A DNA stretch of 64,000 nt from Parvularculaceae bacterium. Its GTDB lineage: Bacteria; Pseudomonadota; Alphaproteobacteria; Caulobacterales; Parvularculaceae. The first letter of the stretch is position 1. The number at the start of each line of letters is the position of its first letter. The DNA lies in the NCBI GenBank assembly GCA_021776475.1, contig JAJFFV010000005.1, positions 1,240,001 through 1,304,000 of the forward strand. Reading direction: 5' to 3'. The notes beneath the pieces were generated by a model. That model ran no database searches. It saw only the letters and a program-made list of their open reading frames with translations, and was not told the origin of the DNA. The position numbers and the translations under genes are program-made. Positions 44,756-53,737 of the stretch are shown in pieces.

Positions 44756-45655
44756 TCAGACCAAAACCTCCGGCGCGAGGGTTCTGTATAGAGAGATCAG
44801 GGCTGTTTCCGGCGAATGATCGGTGCGGTGAATGGAGAATGTCCAGCCCAGATGCCGGCAGATATCGGCAAGCCAGGATCGATGCGCCTTGAACAGCCGC
44901 CGATATTCTCTTGCAATAGCGGCGGCGTCACCGAAAAGAAGAGCCGGATCATTTGGATTGCGGGACAAAAATTCTGTCCGTCCGCGAAACGGGTAATCTT
45001 CCTCTGACGGATCAACGACTTGCACAAGGTGCGCTTGCGTCCCTTCCGCCGCCATGGCCTTAAACCGTGTCTCCAATAGGTCTGGCGCGATAAAAAAATC
45101 ACTCAAGAGAACTGATTTTTTTTGACCGGCAGAGGATACGATCGGCGGTAGTCTTTCGTCCGAAAATGGCTGGCTCAAAATCTCTCCAGCAAATTGTTCA
45201 GCGGCCTTGCGCCCTATAAATGGTCGCCGCGTGGCACCGGCATAGCCAACGCGCTCGCCGGCTCTCGTCAGCAGAGCGCACAGAGCTGTCGCCAGAACTT
45301 CCGAACGGTATTTTTTGGTCGGCAATTCGCGCGAGGATGAATAATCGAGGCTATGCCCGGGATCCCGCCACAGCCAGGCCGTTGCGGCCACTTCCCATTC
45401 GCGCTGGCGGATATAGAGCCGGTTCGCGCTGCGGGCAGACTGCCGCCAATCAATTTGCGTACTGATGTCACCTTGAACGTATGGGCGGTATTGCCAGAAT
45501 GTTTCACCAGCGCCAGCGCGCCGTCGCCCATGCAATCCGGCGATAATCGTATTCACCAGATGATCTGCCTCAAGCAGCAATGGCGGCAGGCCAGTGCTGG
45601 CAAATTCGGCATCGTGGTGCAGCATTTCTGACCTAACCGGCGGCGTCTTCTGCAT
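44756..45655 (-). CDS. DUF58 domain-containing protein
   Basis: 299 residues. GRRRAGAGETFWQYRPYVQGD and IDWRQSARSANRLYIRQREWE are the DUF58 signature, followed by a VWA-like domain (SVLLSDFFIAP in the MIDAS position, degenerate). DUF58 proteins are the usual partners of MoxR AAA ATPases. Located between moxR and the DUF4159 gene with minimal spacing. Confidence 0.93.
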   Translation of the reverse strand: MQKTPPVRSEMLHHDAEFASTGLPPLLLEADHLVNTIIAGLHGRRRAGAGETFWQYRPYVQGDISTQIDWRQSARSANRLYIRQREWEVAATAWLWRDPGHSLDYSSSRELPTKKYRSEVLATALCALLTRAGERVGYAGATRRPFIGRKAAEQFAGEILSQPFSDERLPPIVSSAGQKKSVLLSDFFIAPDLLETRFKAMAAEGTQAHLVQVVDPSEEDYPFRGRTEFLSRNPNDPALLFGDAAAIAREYRRLFKAHRSWLADICRHLGWTFSIHRTDHSPETALISLYRTLAPEVLV

Positions 45656-45678
45656 TGAATCTGGCCCTGCTTTGATTT

Positions 45679-46689
45679 TTAGATGATGCTCTGAACCAGA
45701 TTGTCGATCACTTTATCTGTCGTCAGCCCATCAGCGCGCGCAGCAAAAGTAAGAGCCATCCGGTGTCGCAGCACCGGTCCAGCGAGTCTCGCAACGTCGT
45801 CAAGGGACGGGGCTTCGCGCCCGGCGATCAATGCACGGGCGCGTACGGCGAGACTAAGCGCCTGGCTTGCCCGGGGCCCCGGTCCCCACGAGATCAGGTC
45901 CGTTTTGTCGCTGCCCTCGTCAGGCGACGGCCTGCCAGCTCGTACAAGATCGAGGATCTTATCGACAATTTGTTCACCGATCGGCATTGCTCGTGCCATT
46001 TGTTGGGCCGCCATTAGATCAGCAGGCGTCATAACTGCTGGTGGTTCAATCATCATTGTACCAGTCGTTGCCGCCAACATCTGCCGCTCGGCGGCTTCCG
46101 ACGGATAATCAATATTGATTTGCAGGAGAAACCGGTCGAGCTGAGCTTCCGGCAATGGGTATGTGCCCTCCTGTTCAATCGGGTTTTGTGTTGCCAGCAC
46201 ATGAAATGGTTTTGGCAAATCCCGACGCTTGCCCGCAATGGTCACGTGATGCTCTTGCATCGCCTGCAACAGCGCTGACTGGGTGCGCGGACTAGCGCGG
46301 TTAATCTCGTCGGCCATCAACAGCTGGCAAAATATCGGGCCTTCGATGAAACGGAAACTCCTGCGGCCATCGACCCCTTCGTCAAGCACTTCTGATCCGA
46401 TCACATCCGCCGGCATTAGGTCCGGCGTAAACTGCACTCTTTTATCGGACAGCCCTGTCACTTTCGCGACCGAGGTCACTAACAGCGTTTTGGCAAGACC
46501 GGGCGCGCCCACAAGCAATGCGTGTCCGCCTGCAACCAGTGCGGTCATCATCTGGTCGATCACGTCATCCTGGCCGAAAACGACCTCCCCAAGGGCGCCG
46601 CGGGCATCGCGGAGCTTGGCCGCCAGAGTGTTGAACCTGGCCAAAATATCACGATCGGCAATATGCCCCTTGGTCGGATCTGCGGTCAT
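45679..46689 (-). CDS. moxR: MoxR-family AAA+ ATPase
   Basis: 336 residues, AAGGA upstream of the ATG. Walker A GAPGLAKT (about 61-68), Walker B LLMADEINRASPRTQSALL, sensor ATQNPIEQEGTYPLPEAQLDRF, all typical of MoxR. These ATPases act as chaperones or remodelers with VWA-domain partners, here the DUF58, DUF4159 and amidotransferase-like proteins encoded downstream. First gene of the block, divergent from sppA. Confidence 0.95.
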   Translation of the reverse strand: MTADPTKGHIADRDILARFNTLAAKLRDARGALGEVVFGQDDVIDQMMTALVAGGHALLVGAPGLAKTLLVTSVAKVTGLSDKRVQFTPDLMPADVIGSEVLDEGVDGRRSFRFIEGPIFCQLLMADEINRASPRTQSALLQAMQEHHVTIAGKRRDLPKPFHVLATQNPIEQEGTYPLPEAQLDRFLLQINIDYPSEAAERQMLAATTGTMMIEPPAVMTPADLMAAQQMARAMPIGEQIVDKILDLVRAGRPSPDEGSDKTDLISWGPGPRASQALSLAVRARALIAGREAPSLDDVARLAGPVLRHRMALTFAARADGLTTDKVIDNLVQSII

Positions 46690-46878
46690 GCTATTTCCTT
46701 GTTAGTTACTGAAATCATTCAGGTTTCTTTAAAAATTTTGGGCTGCGTCCTTTTTCCCTGTTCCGTGGTGTTTTGACAACGAAAACCGTTAGAAATGGAC
46801 ACATCGTCACATTGGGGATTGAATCTTAATAGGGTGGCTGCAACATACTAAAGGAGTAACTGTTTAGAGGGGCTATCG

Positions 46879-48804
46879 ATGGCTGACGACCATAAACTTA
46901 CATTCTGGGGGTTCCTGAAGGGAATTGTTAAGGCCGTAATTGGCGTTGCCTTGCTGCTGCAAGCCCTGCTTTTTCTCGTTTTGATGCTCGCCTTTATGGG
47001 CATTTTGACCGGTGTCATGTCCGAAATGGGCAGTGACGGGTCGTCCACTTCCGTGTCGGTCCCTCAAGGTGCCGCGCTGCTGCTTAACCCGGCAGGCGTG
47101 CTGGTTGAACAGGCAGCCGAACAAGATCCGTTTGAGGTCGCTCTGGAAGAAGCCTACGGAACGAACCGGCCAAGGGAGATCGCCGTACACGATCTGGTCA
47201 CAGCCATCCGATCGGCTGCGGCAGATGACCGAATTGATGCGCTCGTGCTTGACCTTGGCGGCCTTTCGATCCCGTCGATCTACGCCAGCAAAATGCAAAT
47301 GATCGCCAATGAAGTCGAAGTTTTCAAGGATAGCGGCAAACCGGTTATTGCGATCGGTGATTATTATTCACAAGAGCAATACTACATCGCGGCGCATGCC
47401 GATGAAATTTTTATGCACGATTACGGCGCCATCTTCATGTATGGCTTTGGCCGGTATCGAACCTATTATAATGAGCTGCTCACGGAAAAACTTAACGTGA
47501 CGAACCATATCTTCCGTGTCGGTACTTATAAGTCAGCTCTGGAGCCCGTTCTGCGAAACGATATGTCCGAGCCGGCAAAAGAAGCAAACCTTGCCTACCT
47601 CAACGTTCTTTGGCGTGACTATACAGATACGGTTGAATCTGCCCGCGCCATGGAGCCAGGGGCGATCAATGATTTTGCCAACAACACAGCAGATGCGATT
47701 TCGGCGGCAGGCGGTGATCTTGCTGTTGCAGCGGTCAACCTCGGTCTCGTAGATGAGTTGAAGTCCCGCAAGGATCAAATCGAATATATCCAGGACATCG
47801 TTGGCGAAGATAAAGATGGCGACGGGTTCAAGCGGGTCGGCTATCGCACCTATATTCTTGGGGCCGACGGAGAAGAAGATGGTGACGCGCCGGATGTTGC
47901 CGTCGTCACCGCCTCAGGCACTATCGTTGACGGCGACGAAGCTGTCGGTGTTGCCGCTGGCGACCGGATCGCCGGATTTTTGAAGGACGCGCGCGAGGAC
48001 GAAGACGTCAAAGCAGTTGTCCTGCGTGTCGACAGCGGTGGTGGCAGCGCCTTTGCTTCAGAGGTGATGCGCAAGGAAATCCTCGCATTGAAGGAAGAAG
48101 GCAAGCCCGTCGTCGTTTCAATGGGATCGCTGGCGGCTTCTGGCGGATACTGGATTTCTGCGAACGCAGATGAAATCTGGGCAGCCCCAACAACCATTAC
48201 CGGCTCGATCGGTATTTTTGGGATGATCCAAACCTTGGAAAATACGGTTGCTAAAGCAGGCATCTACTCAGATGGCGTCGGCACGACAGACCTGTCCGGC
48301 ATTATCGGAGCAGGTCTTGGGCCGCTGCCTCAAGAGTTTGGGGACGTTATCCAGTTGTCGATTGAAGCGGGCTATGAGCGTTTCCTCAAAATCGTCGGGG
48401 AGGCCCGCGGCCTTTCCAGAGATGAAGTAGATGCGATTGCACAGGGCCGGGTCTGGATTGGTGAAACCGCCCTCGAAATCGGTCTTGTGGATAACCTTGG
48501 TTATTTTGATGATGCGGTCGCTGCGGCAGCAGATCTAGCTGGGGTCGGTGACGACTATGATGTTGTCAGGATAGAGGACAGCAAAACCCGGTTTGAGGAG
48601 TTTCTCGAGGCGCTTGGCGGTGCCTCTGTGAAACACGGCCTGATCAAAATGGACGAGCAGCTTTTCGGTACAACGGCCAGTGGTCTTGAAACATCCGGGA
48701 TCCGGCGGTTGCTTGCAGCGGCGCGGAAAGAAGCGGCATTCTACGACACGTTCAATGATCCAAACGCGACGTATGTCCGCTGTCTCGAATGTGAGCCAAG
48801 ATAG
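46879..48804 (+). CDS. sppA: Signal peptide peptidase SppA, 67K type
   Basis: 641 residues, the long two-domain form. One N-terminal membrane helix (about 20-45), then tandem crotonase-fold domains. The catalytic dyad is split: Lys218 in VGTYKSALEP of the first domain and Ser421 in GSLAASGGYW of the second, as in E. coli SppA (Lys209/Ser409). It degrades cleaved signal peptides in the membrane. GAGGGG precedes the ATG, and a hairpin terminator follows. Confidence 0.96.
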   Translation: MADDHKLTFWGFLKGIVKAVIGVALLLQALLFLVLMLAFMGILTGVMSEMGSDGSSTSVSVPQGAALLLNPAGVLVEQAAEQDPFEVALEEAYGTNRPREIAVHDLVTAIRSAAADDRIDALVLDLGGLSIPSIYASKMQMIANEVEVFKDSGKPVIAIGDYYSQEQYYIAAHADEIFMHDYGAIFMYGFGRYRTYYNELLTEKLNVTNHIFRVGTYKSALEPVLRNDMSEPAKEANLAYLNVLWRDYTDTVESARAMEPGAINDFANNTADAISAAGGDLAVAAVNLGLVDELKSRKDQIEYIQDIVGEDKDGDGFKRVGYRTYILGADGEEDGDAPDVAVVTASGTIVDGDEAVGVAAGDRIAGFLKDAREDEDVKAVVLRVDSGGGSAFASEVMRKEILALKEEGKPVVVSMGSLAASGGYWISANADEIWAAPTTITGSIGIFGMIQTLENTVAKAGIYSDGVGTTDLSGIIGAGLGPLPQEFGDVIQLSIEAGYERFLKIVGEARGLSRDEVDAIAQGRVWIGETALEIGLVDNLGYFDDAVAAAADLAGVGDDYDVVRIEDSKTRFEEFLEALGGASVKHGLIKMDEQLFGTTASGLETSGIRRLLAAARKEAAFYDTFNDPNATYVRCLECEPR

Positions 48805-48840
48805 GCTAACACCTGCTGCGGAAAATGGTCTAACTTGCGT

Positions 48841-48866
48841 GAGCAGGCCTGATTTCAGGCCTGCTC
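48841..48866 (+). terminator. Hairpin terminator after sppA
   Basis: Perfect 12-bp inverted repeat GAGCAGGCCTGA / TCAGGCCTGCTC with a 2-nt centre, followed by a short T run (CCGTTTTC). It lies 37 bp after the sppA stop and 19 bp before the DUF1285 start. Confidence 0.65.
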
Positions 48867-48884
48867 AACCGTTTTCAGGGCCAT

Positions 48885-49442
48885 ATGAGTGATCTCTTTT
48901 CTCTTGCCTCACGCATGTCCGACCTCTCCGCCGGGCGCGGCCTGCCGCCCGTTGATAAATGGAACCCGGAATATTGTGGTGAGATAGACATGGTGATCCG
49001 GCGCGACGGTTTGTGGTTTCATGAGGGCTCACCAATCGGTCGGCCGCAATTGGTGCGGCTGTTCTCGACCGTCCTGAAGCGTGAGGGCGACGACTATTTC
49101 CTGGTGACGCCGGTTGAGAAAATGAAAATCAAGGTTGAGGATGTCCCGTTTCTGGCGGTGGCACTCAGCGTTGAAAAGGCAGGCAGACCTGATCAGAACC
49201 TCAACTTCCGCACCAATGTTGGCGATCTGGTAACCGCAGGCGCGGACAACGCCTTGAGCTTCAGGCCTGGGGACGCCGCTGATGATGAGCTTGTTCCCTA
49301 TCTTCATGTGCGGCGTGGCCTTGAAGCGCGACTGTCGCGCCCTGTCTATTACGAACTTGCCGAGTTGGTGGAAGGTCCGGCGCCCGTCATTCGCAGCGCC
49401 GGTCTGTCTTTTCCCTTTGCTGAAACAAGCAGCGAGGCTTAG
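48885..49442 (+). CDS. DUF1285 domain-containing protein
   Basis: 185 residues. LPPVDKWNPEYCGEIDMVI, GLWFHEGSPIGRPQLVRLFS and VLKREGDDYFLVTPVEK are the family core. DUF1285 is a conserved alphaproteobacterial protein of unknown function. It begins a tight operon with the CoA pyrophosphatase (8-nt gap) and cca. Confidence 0.93.
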   Translation: MSDLFSLASRMSDLSAGRGLPPVDKWNPEYCGEIDMVIRRDGLWFHEGSPIGRPQLVRLFSTVLKREGDDYFLVTPVEKMKIKVEDVPFLAVALSVEKAGRPDQNLNFRTNVGDLVTAGADNALSFRPGDAADDELVPYLHVRRGLEARLSRPVYYELAELVEGPAPVIRSAGLSFPFAETSSEA

Positions 49443-49450
49443 TTTGCACT

Positions 49451-50122
49451 ATGAGTATCAATCACGCAAAAACCCCTACTGTCGCCAACAGCCTTACTGA
49501 CTGGCGTACACGTATTATCTCGGCGCTGGACCACAAGGCCGTTTTGGATACGCGCAGCATCTTTCACGAATTGAACCCCCATCTGCAGCAATCGCCAATT
49601 TTTAACCAAGGGCTCGACAACTATCGCGCAGCGGCGGTTCTGGTCCCGATTATTGATCGACCAGCAGAGCCAACGGTTCTTCTGACTTTGCGCTCAAACG
49701 ATATGCCGTCACATGCAGGACAGATCAGCTTCCCGGGCGGCAGCGTGGCCGATGCTGATCATGATCGCGCCGCTACCGCTTTGCGCGAAACAGAAGAGGA
49801 GGTTGGCATTTCGCCAAAATGTATCGAGGTCGTCGGTGATATGGGAACCCATTTTGGCGGGATGGGTTTCGCGGTGACACCGGTTGTCGGGATCATTCAT
49901 CCTGACGCGAATTTCTCTTTGTGTCCGCGTGAAGTACAGGAAGTGTTTGAGGTCCCGTTTTCCTACCTTCTCGATCAATCAAATCATATCATCGAAGAAC
50001 GTCAGAATGGTGAGGTAAAATACCGCATGCCTGCGATCTCATATGAACAGTATCACATTTGGGGCCTGACCGCGGGCATTATCAATTCGCTCGTCAAGGC
50101 CATGGCCAGCTGGGAGGCATAA
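49451..50122 (+). CDS. nudL: CoA pyrophosphatase (NUDIX hydrolase, NudL-like)
   Basis: 223 residues. The NUDIX box is GGSVADADHDRAATALRETEEEVGI, here with GQISFPGG before it, the UPF0035-type CoA pyrophosphatase signature (LLTLRSNDMPSHAGQISFPGG region). It cleaves CoA to 4'-phosphopantetheine and 3',5'-ADP. Directly followed by cca with no gap. Confidence 0.92.
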   Translation: MSINHAKTPTVANSLTDWRTRIISALDHKAVLDTRSIFHELNPHLQQSPIFNQGLDNYRAAAVLVPIIDRPAEPTVLLTLRSNDMPSHAGQISFPGGSVADADHDRAATALRETEEEVGISPKCIEVVGDMGTHFGGMGFAVTPVVGIIHPDANFSLCPREVQEVFEVPFSYLLDQSNHIIEERQNGEVKYRMPAISYEQYHIWGLTAGIINSLVKAMASWEA

Positions 50123-51409
50123 ATGCCCGTCCCGGAGTTGCAGTCTTTGCCGGCAGCCAGTGTGAAACATTTTGCCTGGCTGAAAAACCCCGCGTTACAG
50201 AAGATCATTGGGGCGCTCGAGGCATCAAAGTCAGGTGGCAACATGTTCGTCGGTGGTTGTGTGCGCGACAGTCTTTTGGGACATCCGCCTCAGCTAAAAG
50301 GTGTGGCTGAACCGACGGATATCGATATCGCAACGGTCCTCTCCCCAGATCAAACCATTCGGGCTCTTGAAACAGCCAACTTGAAAACTGTGCCCAGCGG
50401 TTATGATCATGGAACGATTACAGCGGTAGCTGAGGCGTTAACAACCGAGATCACTTCATTGCGCGCCGACATCGACACAGATGGCCGTCATGCCACAGTG
50501 CGCTACACAGATGACTGGGATCAGGATTGGCGTCGACGCGACTTTACCATCAACGCCATCTACCTGTCGCCGGATGGCAGATTATTTGACCCCGCCGGCG
50601 GCGTTTGCGACCTCAGGGCACGAAAAGTGGCCTTCATCGGTGACGCCCACACCCGCATCCGCGAAGATTATCTGCGTATCTTGCGCTTCTACAGGTTCTC
50701 CGCCAGATTTGCCAACGCGATGAACGCTGCAGGGACGCAGGCCTGCGAACAACTGAGCGACGGGTTGCAACAGATTTCCGCCGAACGGATTAACCACGAG
50801 TTCATGCGTCTCCTCGCTGGTCCGCGTCTGCCCTTCATCCTGAAAGCACTACAGGAGGCCGAAATTCTGGCCGCAGTTTTCCCCGAAAAAGCCAATATCT
50901 CTTTAGCGCAGAGTGTGTTTGAGCTGACGCAGCACCACGGGCAGGGAAGCCCGGAACTCATTCTCGCTGCGCTGTGGTCCGAGCCAACAAAGGTTGCCGT
51001 GAAACTCAAATTCTCCAGGGCGCAAAAAAACCGGGCGCAAGCAGCGCACCTCGCTGGCTGCTGGTTGCGTGAACAACCCAGCGAAGCACGCGCCAAGGAG
51101 TTGCTGTACCGGCAGGGAGATAAAACGTACACAGATGGACTTATCTTGGCGTGGGCGCAGTCTCTGGCCGGTGCTAGGGGCGAGGATGCCAACATCGACT
51201 GGCGCAAATTACTTGATCTGCCAAAACGATGGGTAGCGCCAGCCAACCCCTTTTCCGGTAGCCAATTCAAAAAATTGGGTGTGAAGCAAGGGCCTGACAT
51301 GGGCCGGCTGCTGGAAATGTCCGAACATTTGTGGATTGAGGCAGATTATCCGCCAGACCCGACTTCCCTTGATGAAATCAGACAAAAAGCCGTTAAGTCA
51401 CTACTCTGA
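50123..51409 (+). CDS. cca: CCA tRNA nucleotidyltransferase
   Basis: 428 residues. FVGGCVRDSLLG and EPTDIDIATVL form the nucleotidyltransferase active site (the DxD carboxylates), DWRRRDFTINAIYL and REDYLRILRFYRFSARF the class II poly(A) polymerase/CCA head and neck segments. It adds or repairs the 3' CCA of tRNA. Immediately follows the CoA pyrophosphatase; its last 9 nt overlap the convergent glycosyltransferase gene. Confidence 0.95.
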   Translation: MPVPELQSLPAASVKHFAWLKNPALQKIIGALEASKSGGNMFVGGCVRDSLLGHPPQLKGVAEPTDIDIATVLSPDQTIRALETANLKTVPSGYDHGTITAVAEALTTEITSLRADIDTDGRHATVRYTDDWDQDWRRRDFTINAIYLSPDGRLFDPAGGVCDLRARKVAFIGDAHTRIREDYLRILRFYRFSARFANAMNAAGTQACEQLSDGLQQISAERINHEFMRLLAGPRLPFILKALQEAEILAAVFPEKANISLAQSVFELTQHHGQGSPELILAALWSEPTKVAVKLKFSRAQKNRAQAAHLAGCWLREQPSEARAKELLYRQGDKTYTDGLILAWAQSLAGARGEDANIDWRKLLDLPKRWVAPANPFSGSQFKKLGVKQGPDMGRLLEMSEHLWIEADYPPDPTSLDEIRQKAVKSLL

Positions 51410-52396
51410 CGGATCAATTTTCCGCATCACCGGCTTGCGGCCGAGCAATACCAGCGGCGACCAGGAGAGGCTTTTCATCAGCATACGATAGCTTGCCCGG
51501 CGCTCTTTTTGCAATTTGCGCCGCGCTTTCCAGGCCCGCGAGGCGGAAAAGAAACCGTCCCTTATGCCTCTGAAATAGGCACCGCCGCTTCCAATTACCA
51601 CCGCTCTTATGAATAGAACGATGTTACTCAGTATAAAAACCGGCATCAATGGCCAGAAAAGCAGCGGCGGCATTGTTCGAATAAAAGTCCAGATGCGATT
51701 GCGTGTTCCGTGATAAACAGTGAAAGTGCTGTACCGTCCAGTTGTGCCAGATCCTTCATGATGGATCGTCGCGTCGTGCACCAAAATAGATCGCCAACCA
51801 GCAAGGCGCAGGCGGAACCCGAAATCGACATCCTCATGGTAGCAGAAGAATTCTTCTTCCAATCCGCCGAGCTGGTCAAAAGTCACACGCTCATATAGCG
51901 AACCAGCCGCACACGGTGCAAAAATATCCCTGTCAGCGTCGGGCCGCAAGTCGACAGATTGACCAAATCCGCCGCGCCAGGCGATACCGCTTGCGTGATA
52001 GACATCCCCAAGGCCGTCGAGCAACGCTGGATCATCGGCATTAATTTGTACAGACCCAAATGACTTCACGTCAGGATAGTCCCGTGTCGCCCGCATCAAG
52101 GCGTCAAGCCAGTTTGGATCGGCTGTCGCGTCAGGGTTTAACAGCGCCAGCCAATCGCCAGTCGCTTGGTCCGCTGCCCGGTTGACACCGCCCGCGAAGC
52201 CCAGATTGTCAACCCCGCGGATTAGCCGCAGGTTTTTTATCTGCGGCAAATTATCAACGCAACCATCACTTGACGCGTTATCATAGAGCAGGATTTCAAA
52301 ATCGGTGAATGTCTGCGCGCCAAGAGAGATAAGCGCTTTGGACAACCGCTTGGCGCCGGAATTGTAGCTGACAATAATAACTGAAACCGTTGGCAT
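51401..52396 (-). CDS. Family 2 glycosyltransferase (rhamnosyltransferase-like)
   Basis: 331 residues. GT-A fold: VSVIIVSYNSG, LLYDNASSDG, NLGFAGGVNRA, LLNPDATADPNWLDAL (the DxD region), and FFCYHEDVDFGFRLRLAGW, matching WbbL-type rhamnosyl/galactofuranosyl transferases. A C-terminal hydrophobic stretch (MPPLLFWPLMPVFILSNIVL) probably attaches it to the membrane. Likely role in lipopolysaccharide or capsule synthesis, donor sugar unknown. No other glycan genes nearby. Confidence 0.9.
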   Translation of the reverse strand: MPTVSVIIVSYNSGAKRLSKALISLGAQTFTDFEILLYDNASSDGCVDNLPQIKNLRLIRGVDNLGFAGGVNRAADQATGDWLALLNPDATADPNWLDALMRATRDYPDVKSFGSVQINADDPALLDGLGDVYHASGIAWRGGFGQSVDLRPDADRDIFAPCAAGSLYERVTFDQLGGLEEEFFCYHEDVDFGFRLRLAGWRSILVHDATIHHEGSGTTGRYSTFTVYHGTRNRIWTFIRTMPPLLFWPLMPVFILSNIVLFIRAVVIGSGGAYFRGIRDGFFSASRAWKARRKLQKERRASYRMLMKSLSWSPLVLLGRKPVMRKIDPSE

Positions 52397-52571
52397 GCGC
52401 GCCCATTTCTTCTACCAATAAGGCCCGGCCCTTAGCATGCCTCGTACCCTATGGGCGAGCCCTGATCTGCCAACTGTGCCCCCTGCTTGAGTGACAATCA
52501 CACGACAAGTAAGCTCTATCAACGGATCCTGGTTCGCCAGAAAATTCGTGCCAGTTTAGAGGCAGGAAATC

Positions 52572-53714
52572 ATGAATAATCCTTTCGAAAATGAAGAGCG
52601 CGCCGCCTTCCGTGAAACGGTCAGGCGTTTCGTCGAAACGGAGGTGACGCCCCACGCGGATGAATGGGACGAAGCCGGAGAGGTGCCATGGGCATTGCAC
52701 GAAAAAGTTGGAGCGCTCGGCGCCTTCGGGTTCGGCGTCAGTGAAAAATATGGCGGCCTTGGCTTCGATGATTGTTTCATGCGCGCTGCCTTCAGCGAAG
52801 AATTCGCCATGTGTGGTGCCACGGGTATCCCGGCAGCGCTCGGTGGCCGAGGCATTTCTATTGGCCCGATTGAAAAGCTCGCTTCCGAAGAGATCAAGGA
52901 TCGAGTGCTTGAGGATATTGTCTTAGGTCGCAAAGGCTCCAGCCTCGGGATTACCGAACCGTCCGGCGGATCTGACGTTGCCCGCTTGAAGACCAACGCC
53001 AGACTTGATGGCAATCATTGGGTCATCAACGGGTCAAAGACATTTATCACCGGCGGTATGAAATCCGATTATTTCGTCATCGGTGCGCGTACTGGTGATG
53101 AGGGTCTGTTCGGTGTTTCACTGTTTTTTGTCGACGCCGACACACCTGGTTTTTCTCGCTCAAGCCTCGGGAAAAAGATGGGCTGGTGGGCCTCCGATAC
53201 TGCGGCGCTCTACCTGGATGATGTGCGGGTGCCGGCGGAGAATATGCTGGGCGATCAGAATATGGGCTTCATCCAGATCATGCAAAACTTCAATTATGAG
53301 CGTATTGCCATGGTTGCCGGGATGCTCGGTATGATGAAAGTGTGCCTCAACGAATCCATCAGTTGGGCGCAAGAGCGCGAAACCTTTGGCAAACCACTTA
53401 TCAAACACCAGGTGATCCGTCACAAAATCGCGGACATGTCGGCCAAGATTGATCAGATCGAGGCCTATCTCAATCAGATCTGCTGGCATGCCAATGAGGG
53501 CGAAATGCCGGTTGCCGAGATCTGCAAGGCAAAATTTTCTGCGTCAAAGGCGCTCGAATTTTGTGCCTCGGAAGCGATGCAAATTCTTGGTGGCGCGGGT
53601 TATCTGCGTGGTAATCCGGTGGAGCGGGTCTATCGTGAGGTAAAAGTGAACGCGATTGGCGGTGGTTCCGAAGAAATCATGCGTGACCTCGCGGTTCGGC
53701 AGATGGGCCTGTAG
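52572..53714 (+). CDS. Acyl-CoA dehydrogenase
   Basis: 380 residues. GITEPSGGSDVA and WVINGSKTFITGG bind FAD and substrate, and GAGYLRGNPVERVYREVK closes the family signature. At the usual C-terminal catalytic Glu site the sequence reads AIGGGSEEIM, with Gly in place of Glu; Glu243 in FNYERIAMVAG occupies the alternative base position used by isovaleryl-CoA and long-chain dehydrogenases. That suggests a branched or long-chain acyl-CoA substrate. Cotranscribed with the CoA ligase 23 nt downstream. Confidence 0.93.
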   Translation: MNNPFENEERAAFRETVRRFVETEVTPHADEWDEAGEVPWALHEKVGALGAFGFGVSEKYGGLGFDDCFMRAAFSEEFAMCGATGIPAALGGRGISIGPIEKLASEEIKDRVLEDIVLGRKGSSLGITEPSGGSDVARLKTNARLDGNHWVINGSKTFITGGMKSDYFVIGARTGDEGLFGVSLFFVDADTPGFSRSSLGKKMGWWASDTAALYLDDVRVPAENMLGDQNMGFIQIMQNFNYERIAMVAGMLGMMKVCLNESISWAQERETFGKPLIKHQVIRHKIADMSAKIDQIEAYLNQICWHANEGEMPVAEICKAKFSASKALEFCASEAMQILGGAGYLRGNPVERVYREVKVNAIGGGSEEIMRDLAVRQMGL

Positions 53715-53737
53715 ACGGAATTTTAAGGGAGAGACAG

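Noticed and set aside
46773-46801. Sigma-70 promoter for sppA (TTGACA at 46773)
   Set aside because: The -35 box is good, but the sequence 17 nt on (TGGACA) is a poor -10 box.
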